Positions 53,769 through 60,000 of a DNA stretch of 60,000 bases are shown here, piece after piece. The translations under genes were made by a program, and so were the position numbers. The notes beneath the pieces are model-generated. The model was not told where the DNA came from. It saw only the letters and a program-made list of their open reading frames with translations, and ran no database searches. The DNA is from Cryptomeria japonica. Lineage: Eukaryota > Streptophyta > Pinopsida > Cupressales > Cupressaceae. Positions within the stretch are counted from its first letter, which is position 1, and every line of letters starts with the position of its first letter. Location of the stretch: the NCBI RefSeq assembly GCF_030272615.1, contig NC_081406.1, forward strand, positions 473,742,900 to 473,802,899, given 5' to 3'.

Positions 53769-54503
53769 TTTCACCCTCCTCCCACAACCAACAAAATTGG
53801 TGCTAGAAGGAGGGCAAATTTCATTTGAAGAAGAAATTTTATTGCTCAAGGAAGAAGTTATGACTCAAGATGGTGCTACCCGGCACTAGAAGTTCACCTC
53901 CTGTTTTGCAGCCTGGTTTGGGATTTCACGATCATCAGGAGGATATCATTGCTGACATAGCTGATTTTGCTTAGAAGATTAGCACAAGTGAAGATCAGTA
54001 CAACGAAATTCGGCTGGTGTTACAAGGAGAACGAGAAAAGGCTATTGAGATTGCTATTGAGATTGAAAGAGATTTGCTCAACCAAAGGTTTCCACTTGCT
54101 CCACGTGCTCCGTGCCTCCGATGATCCAAGAAGCTGGAGCGTATTAATTCATTCTCACTAGAAAGACATCAAAGGATTCTGCGGTCCACCCGAGGAGGAA
54201 AGGAATTCCAAGAGCTTACATTCAAGCCCAGACGCGGGAAGAAGGAAACTGCATCCTCAAGTCAAGGTTCATCAAGTGTTGAAGATCTTACCCGTTTGTT
54301 CCTGACCCCACCATCGCAGCGGACAATAATAAGAGTAGCTGGTGCGGGTATTCAACAAGGATTCACTCAAGCACCAACACCACCAGTTGTTCAGCAGCAG
54401 CTGATACCTGGGATGGCACACCAGCAACAGCAGCAGCAACAACAACAGCAACAACAACAACAACAACAACAACAAGCCCCGGGACTGAATTGGCGTCCTG
54501 TAA
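53769..54503 (+). pseudogene. gag: Gypsy gag N-terminal part with polyglutamine tract
   Basis: Broken frames give an acidic helical segment (EDQYNEIRLVLQGEREKAIE) and a basic segment, then an open part from 54296 with a tract of 18 Gln (54422-54475, mixed CAA and CAG) before QAPGLNWRPV. Stops and at least two frame changes occur before 54296. Assignment rests on position before the Retrotrans_gag domain. Confidence 0.55.
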
Positions 54504-54983
54504 ATGCCTCACCGCTCGCTTCCTTTGCCGCATATCATGCATTTCTGCACCAAGTTTTACATTAATGATGTCAATCGTACTGCTGAAGAACATATTAAAG
54601 TATTCGAAGATACTCTCCAGAATAGAGATATCGAGCACGAGGATGTGGCCTGCCGACTATTTCCATATTCCTTGGGCGAAGAGGCATTCTATTGGTACAT
54701 CAACCTGTCGGTGGATTCCGTTGGAACTTGGCAACAAATGAAAGACACATTCTTGGCAAAGTTCAGATTGCCTGTCTCCCTAGCAGAAGTGTATCGGCAA
54801 TTTATCGAAGTAAGGAGACATGAATGGGAGCCAATTGGCGCCTTTAACAACAGATTCCAGAGAGCTTACTTCAGGTTGCGCTCGCCTTACAATGTGAATG
54901 ATGAAGTAGCCAAAATATATACTATGCTGCACTGGACTGTTTCACCTCTATGTTTGTCCAGCAAACCAACCCTGCTGATCTGA
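54504..54983 (+). pseudogene. gag: Gypsy gag capsid (Retrotrans_gag)
   Basis: The domain is clear: EEHIKVFEDTLQNRDIEHED, then FPYSLGEEAFYWYINLSVDS, WQQMKDTFLAKFRLPVSLAE and EWEPIGAFNNRFQRAYFRL. It forms the particle shell. The frame changes near 54930-54950 into the next segment; the last residues of this frame are read out of frame. Confidence 0.9.
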
Positions 54984-55396
54984 AGGCGGCCTACGATGAA
55001 GCTTTCAAGATTGGCCTACGATCTCCGGCGACTGCTACAGGAACGATGCCTTATAATCCACAAGTTGGTATAGCAAATTATCTCTCTGCTATCAATCCAG
55101 TTCCCGTGCCAACAAATCAATTACTGCCTCATCCAAGGGCCCCAATGTCACAAGCCCCGCCGTCACAGCCAATCTATCTACAAAACACAACCACTCCATC
55201 CAGAACTCAAGAAGAAATGGATGATATGAAAAAACTGATAGAACAAGTGAAAAGACTGTCTACTGAGCTGACTTACCTTAGAAATCAAAATAACCAGATG
55301 CAAAACATGCAGAGAAATTATCAGCCGTACCAAGGAGACAACAAAGGGTATCATAATAACCCTCCAAACCATCATGAAAACCATCAAGGACAGTAG
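54950..55396 (+). pseudogene. gag: Gypsy gag C-terminal part
   Basis: It continues from FVQQTNPADLKAAYDEAF in the shifted frame, then a Pro-rich region, then a coiled-coil-like stretch (EEMDDMKKLIEQVKRLSTEL) and an Asn/Gln/His-rich tail. The layout fits gag downstream of the capsid. A further frame change near 55385 leads into the next segment. Confidence 0.75.
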
Positions 55397-56739
55397 CGGG
55401 CATCAAAACAACAATCATGGTTTTCAAAATAACAACAACAATCAAGGGTTCCATAAGAACGCATGGAACACAACACCAAATAATGGAGGTGTGCCTTCAC
55501 CGCTGGACAATCTGCCACCCTTCGACAATAGGCCGATAGATAAAGTATTCCTCGCAGAAACTGCCCTGTCAACTTGGTGTAGGCTACACAACACAAGTCA
55601 GCATTCTGAGCTACAACGTCATGAGTTTCAAGTAGCAGCTGATATTTTCCGGCAGGAAATGAAGAATTCCGAAGGTCCTGAAAATCCTCCAACAACGGGA
55701 TATGAGATAGTCCCGACGCAAAGATATGACCAGGCCCTTATTCTAGAGGATTTTAGATTCCCACCTGAGTTTGAGGATTATATGCCACCACAAGGATCTT
55801 ACAAATTCCCACCGGCATCGGCAAATGGCCCTGTGGAAGCCCCAGGATATCATGGATCCTCAAAAGTCTCGCCTAAAGAACCTCATGTTAAAGATGGGTA
55901 CATTTTTCCTCCGCTGAACAACAGTGTTTTAGTGGAGGCGGTTGGCGAAGTTCAAGCATTTCAACAAACAAATGGAAATGTCGCTCCAAGGGCATATTAG
56001 AGAAATTATCGGAACCATGAGCCGCTCACGTCTTCTATCCCTCCAAATAATTTCTCAACTCCTCCCAATCCCAATGCCAGCAATGTTCCTAGTCCATCGA
56101 GGGACTCGCTAGAGTACAGACAAGCAGTTGCTCCTCAGAGTGAACGAGTCCAACCATCCGCTCAACTTGCAAAAAAGAGACAACAAGATAATCCTCCCAG
56201 GGAGGAATTGAAAAGATTGAGCTCTTACATTCTGGAAGAGTTCAAAAAGATTAAGATAAGCTTACCTTTGTTCGAACTAATGAAAATCTCTGAGGTGAGA
56301 GATTCATTGTTGGGAAGCCTGAGCGATGCTCCACTACCAAGAAGTGTCCCGCAAGCCATGACAAATGTTCAAAGGAATGCGCCCAACAATTCAAACCTGG
56401 CATCAAACACAAATGTTGTTCAGGATGGGCCACAAGTTTTATCCGATGCATTTGACGCCCCGCAGCAACCCCCAAGCTTTATCAGAATGGTGCAAAATTC
56501 TCCCCATGATCCACAAGAGTAGAATCCTGCGACGACTCAACCGGCCCTGCAACATACCCCTGTAGCAAGGAAAGAAGAAACAACTCAGAAGGTTAGTGAA
56601 CCTGCGAAGCCAACCTTTACAAAAATCATTCAAGCACTGGCCACAAGACAAGATTCATAGCAAGAGGGGAGGAATCAAGAATTTAGCAATAGCAGTGAAC
56701 AGAGGAGGAAGCCCACAATTTGTTACACAGGAAGGGATG
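55374..56739 (+). pseudogene. gag: Gypsy gag nucleocapsid-like region and linker to protease
   Basis: One frame runs through this region and onward through the protease and RNase H; its only stops here are TAG at 55998, 56520 and 56658. It begins Asn/Gly/His-rich and contains WCRLHNTSQHSEL (about 55577-55615), a variant Cys/His motif where other elements have a zinc knuckle. The remainder is a Pro/Gln/Ser-rich linker with a short helical patch (SYILEEFKKIKISLPLFELM) known in plant gypsy polyproteins upstream of the protease. Confidence 0.75.
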
Positions 56740-57134
56740 AGCCTGCTCCTTTCTTGGTCTCTGTCGGGATTTTTGGCAAACTCTTACACAATTGCCTGAT
56801 AGACTCTGGCGCTTCAAGCAACGTAATGCCATTGGCAGTGTGCCAGAAACTAGGATTAATGCCTTTACATACAAACAAGAAGGTCACACAGTAGGACAAG
56901 ACCGAAGTACCCGTTGTAGGAGAGCTCAACAACATTCACATGCAATTAGCTGCCGACCCAAGGGTGCAAAGCTGTATTCATAATTCAGTGGTGGACATCC
57001 TAGACGGATATGGCATGTTATTGAGTAGAGATTGGTCGAGGAAGTTAAACGGATATATCTCTACCGACTTTTCCCACATGTGGCTTTCATGGAAGGGCGT
57101 TCCACACTAGATCAGAATTGATAGCACGCCCAAA
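56740..57134 (+). pseudogene. pol: Gypsy aspartic protease
   Basis: The retropepsin active site reads CLIDSGASSNVMPLAVCQKL with the D-S-G triad intact (56802-56810). The downstream half has VVDILDGYGMLLSRDWSRKL and the STDFSHMWLSWKG end typical of plant gypsy proteases. TAG codons at 56892 and 57108 interrupt it in frame. Confidence 0.9.
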
Positions 57135-58340
57135 TTGCGCTTGACAATCACTGAATATGGAGAAGGCAATGAGATCCTGTTTATGGAGACCAACTTGGGT
57201 ACCTACAGGCCCAAGGTTGAGGAGATTTTGATTCTGAATGGCTTGACAGAGATGGAACAGAGAGAAGAAATGCCTGACTCCACAGAGATTCTTATTGAAG
57301 ATGATCCCGAAGAACAGCCAGGTGGAGGTAAGGATATGTTTGATAGTTTCAGAGAGTTCATCATGAGAAGTGTAGAGCAAGAAACCCAGTTGGGCAAAGG
57401 CATTGACACCTGTGATCTATTGCTACCCAATTGGTGCAAAATCCATAATACCTTCCATTCAGAACTTACCTGCGAAATGTGTAAACTTGCTATTGAGCAA
57501 GTAGTAAAAGTGGCCCCCTCAAACCCAACAATAGCAAATATGGTAGAGACCAGTAATCCTAGAGCCCGTTCCAGGGTAGTTCCGGATCGCAAGGATTCTA
57601 AAAAGGAAGAAAAGAAGAAAGATGCCATTCAATCACTCCAAATCCAAAATGCTGATCAAATGTGGACCTTAAGGTTTGATGGATCTAAATCCAAGAATGG
57701 GAGTGGCGCTGGAATTGAATTAATTAGTCCAACTGGAGAAGCTTACCTGGCGGCATACATGCTACAATTCCCCTGCACTAACAATGTAGCCGAATACGAA
57801 TCATTGGTCCATGGGTTGCTCCTTGCAATCCAAAAGGGTGCAAAGACCTTGCATGTGCTGGGAGACTCACAAATTGTGGTGCGGCAAATAAGGAAATTAT
57901 ATGCTTGTCATGATAGAAGGCTGTGCTGCTACCGTAATAGAGTATTGGACCTGATTGAGAGTTTTGATGCATTCAACATCAAGATGATACACAAAGGCGA
58001 CAATGAGGCCGTGAATGCATTGGCTCAAGCAGCTAGTTCCTTGGAGCCCCTCGCCATGGAAGGTTTGAAGAAATTTACAGTTGAATTAACTTCAATTCCC
58101 TCTGTGCCAGACAATGTTACAAATTTCCAAGTCTTCGAAGATGATAAACACATCTTGGATTTTCTTACAAGCTCGGATGTGTTTATGGCACAAATTATTG
58201 ATGAAGAGGAACTTGAAGAAGCAGAATTTGATGCCGACGGGATAATGAACTTGAAAACAAATACTATCCCTCGTGGAATGATTGAGTTGGAAAGACTCTT
58301 TGATCCTGATAGGTTGAGCAGGAATCAAAATACAGAAGCT
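57135..58340 (+). CDS. pol: Archaeal-like RNase H located between protease and RT
   Basis: It is continuous in frame with the protease. After about 170 codons of linker, including a Cys/His motif (WCKIHNTFHSELTCEMC), the RNase H core starts at WTLRFDGSKSKNGSGAG. Asp is at 57678, the Glu is in NNVAEYESLVHGLL (57792), and the second Asp in VLGDSQIVV (57864). The last acidic position reads EAVNALAQ, with Asn (58014) instead of the usual Asp; Asn at this site can still support activity in E. coli RNase HI. It belongs to the polyprotein, and the frame breaks near 58330. Confidence 0.88.
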
Positions 58341-58970
58341 AGTGAATGTGAAGCTGGGGAAAGATGGACAAATAAAGAATGTGTTCATTGGGAAAGTTTG
58401 TACCCCAGAAGAAAAGGAAGGAGTTTTAAAGAACCTGAAAGAATTCTCTGATGTTATCGCATGGGGATACGAGGATTTGAAAACCTATGATACTTCTCTT
58501 TCACCCACACAATTCCATTAAAGCCAGGAAGCAAGCCCTTCCGCTAGAGACAGAGGCCTGTGAATCCATTGCTAGAACTACTGATTTATCAAGAAGTTAA
58601 GAAACTGCTCTCAGCGAGGATAATATTTCCAGTCAGGCACTTGACGTGGGTCGCCAATCTGGTTCCAGTGAGGAAGAAAAATGGAGAAATAAGGTTATGT
58701 ATAGACTTTCGGAATTTGAATAGGGTTTCTGAGAAGGATAATTACCCCCTGCCATCTTTGGACGAGGTGTTGCAAATCGTCAATGGATCTCAAATGATGT
58801 CGTTCTTGGACGGGTACTTTGGATATAACCAAGTTCTAGTGGAAGAAGACAGACAGACCAAAGACAACTTTCACCACCAAGTGGGGCACCTTCGCCTACA
58901 AAAGAATGCCATTTGGCTTGATCAATGCAGAAGCCACCTTCTAGAGGGCAATGGAAATAGCATTCCGTGA
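58341..58970 (+). pseudogene. pol: Gypsy reverse transcriptase, N-terminal half
   Basis: A short excursion into another frame (about 58336-58500: KNVFIGKVCTPEEKEGVLKN, then EFSDVIAWGYEDL) precedes the RT. The RT itself shows KPGSKPFR, a TAG at 58545, then RPVNPLLELLIYQEVKKLLS, ANLVPVRKKNGEIRLCIDFR, NYPLPSLDEVLQ and SFLDGYFGYNQV with the first catalytic Asp. An indel near 58860 moves the rest, including the MPFGLINAEATF block, to another frame, and a TAG at 58942 replaces a CAG-type codon there. Confidence 0.9.
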
Positions 58971-59724
58971 TTTGGTGGGAAAATGCATAATAATTTACGT
59001 GGATGACCTCACAGTATTTTCCAAAAGAAGGGAAGATCATGTTGATGATCTGAGGAAAATCTTCCAATGCTGTAGAAGGTACGGGATATCTTTGAATCCC
59101 AAGAAATGTATGTTTGGCGTTACTGAGGGGAAACTTCTTGGACATGTTATTTCCGAGAAAGGGATTTCTATTGATCCGGAGCGCATTGAGGCCATTTCAA
59201 GGATCGGCCTGCTCGCCAGTCAAAGAGAATTGAAATCATTCTTTGGCAAGATTAACTTCGTTAGGAAGTTTATTATTGGATTCGCTGAGATCATGAAGCC
59301 ACTGGATGACATGTTGAAGAAAGGAGCAAAGATCGAGTGGACGACCCCAACAAAGCAAGCATTTGAAGAAATAAAGCAAGCAATTGTTAATGCTCCGATC
59401 CTGGTCAGCCCTGATTATACCAAATCTTTCTATTTGTATTCCTTTGCTTCAGAACATACCTGCACGACAGTCCTCACCCAGAGGAATGAAGAGAAAGAAG
59501 AACATCCAATTGCTTTTATGAGTTCTCCGTTGAAAGATGCGGAGTTGAGGTACCCAAACGTGGAAAAGGCCTATGCATTGGTCAAGGGTATTAAGAAGTT
59601 CAGACATTATTTATTAAGAAGCAAAGTGTTCGCCATTGTTTTTGATGCGGCTGTAAAGACTTTATTGATGCAGAATGAATTGGGTGAGAGAAGAGGCAAG
59701 TGGGTCGCCACGATCCAAGAATAG
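58951..59724 (+). pseudogene. pol: Gypsy reverse transcriptase C-terminal half and degenerate RNase H
   Basis: It begins at EIAFRDLVGKCIIIYVDDLT with the catalytic YVDD at 58996-59007. The thumb follows (GISLNPKKCMFGVTEGKLLG, RELKSFFGKINFVRKFI). The original gypsy RNase H then starts at ILVSPDYTKSFYLYSFASEH, where the usual catalytic Asp of the TDAS motif is missing, so this domain is likely only structural. The last residues are an IQE motif before TAG 59722. Confidence 0.92.
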
Positions 59725-60000
59725 GACATCGAAATACAACCGATAAAGATAGTCCGAGGCCAAACATTAGCACAGATGATTGCTACAATAGGGTCTGGAC
59801 TAATACAACAGATTTATGTTCTTGAAGAGGTATCTCCTAGAGAATGGTACGATGAAGTTGTTTTCTACCTACTAAACCACAGATGCCCTCCGCATTTGAA
59901 CCCTATCTAGAAGAGTGCATTAAGGATGAAGAGCCAAAGATATATGTTGCAAGGGGCTGTCCTATACAAGAAGAATCATGAAGGAATATACATAAGATGT
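59725..60000 (+). pseudogene. pol: Gypsy RNase H-integrase connector, cut by window edge
   Basis: The frame continues with IQPIKIVRGQTLAQMIA, then REWYDEVVFYLLNHRCPP, a TAG at 59908, and RMKSQRYMLQGAVLYKKNHE, the segment that precedes the integrase zinc finger in plant gypsy elements. The integrase itself is outside the window. Confidence 0.75.

Larger units (their letters stand above)
46224..60000 (+). mobile_element. Ty3/gypsy element copy B with extra ORF1 and upstream RNase H; right end outside window
   Basis: The order is putative long LTR (46224 to about 51250), ORF1, gag, protease, archaeal-like RNase H, RT, degenerate RNase H and the start of the integrase region, cut by the window. 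The LTR start at TGTTGTGACC is a proposal based on the end of copia homology; the coding part is certain. Confidence 0.7.

Noticed and set aside
14698-59910. Reassigned or suppressed TAG codon as explanation of in-frame TAGs
   Set aside because: Nuclear plant genes use the standard code. TAGs occur in dead elements together with frameshifts and a lost protease Asp, and deamination of CAG explains the bias.

Overview
The window looks like nuclear DNA from a seed plant with a very large, slowly purged genome, most likely a conifer or other gymnosperm. This is inferred from content: 60 kb of nested, old transposable elements, no recognisable host gene, no tRNA or rRNA gene and no prokaryotic features. 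Coding capacity belongs to four kinds of element: a plant L1-type LINE (14677-22631), a Ty1/copia element (41216-46223), a decayed hAT-type transposase (38590-41065, with an antisense relic near 34790-35240), and a Ty3/gypsy-type family with a large extra 5' ORF. That family is present twice, at the left edge (copy A, 3-3142) and at the right (copy B, about 46224 to beyond 60000).

Layout. 3-4060: the extra ORF of copy A followed directly by an LTR-like promoter region. 4329-6773: a higher-order tandem repeat, then an array of 33-bp hairpins spaced about 167 bp apart, followed by LTR-like promoter and leader sequence. 8100-9475: a second LTR-like region and a dispersed repeat (family X). 9476-14034: non-coding LTR debris on both strands. 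14526-23371: a nested set in which the LINE lies inside a non-autonomous hAT-like element, which lies inside family X; both insertions have matching target duplications. 24285-26187: a solo LTR with a perfect 5-bp target duplication. 26188-31806: a coding-poor minus-strand retroelement with a primer-binding-site-like motif and an LTR. 31830-38486: decayed ORFs and LTR fragments. 38590-41065: hAT relic. 41216-46223: copia. 46224-60000: gypsy copy B, with a putative very long 5' LTR made largely of tandem hairpin repeats.

Points of interest. (1) Copy B has the domain order ORF1, gag, protease, archaeal-like RNase H, reverse transcriptase, with a degenerate original RNase H after the RT; the extra RNase H lies before the RT in the same frame as the protease. 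(2) Several LTR U3 regions carry arrays of short inverted repeats with near-nucleosomal or half-nucleosomal periods. (3) Five LTR promoters share a TATA box followed 19-23 nt later by a GTAA-ending initiator-like motif. (4) Nonsense decay is strongly biased to TAG (25 of 31 in-frame stops that I counted), as expected from deamination of methylated CAG sites, with remarkably few frameshifts.

Limits: all element boundaries, identities and family names come from reading by eye; no alignment or database search was run.
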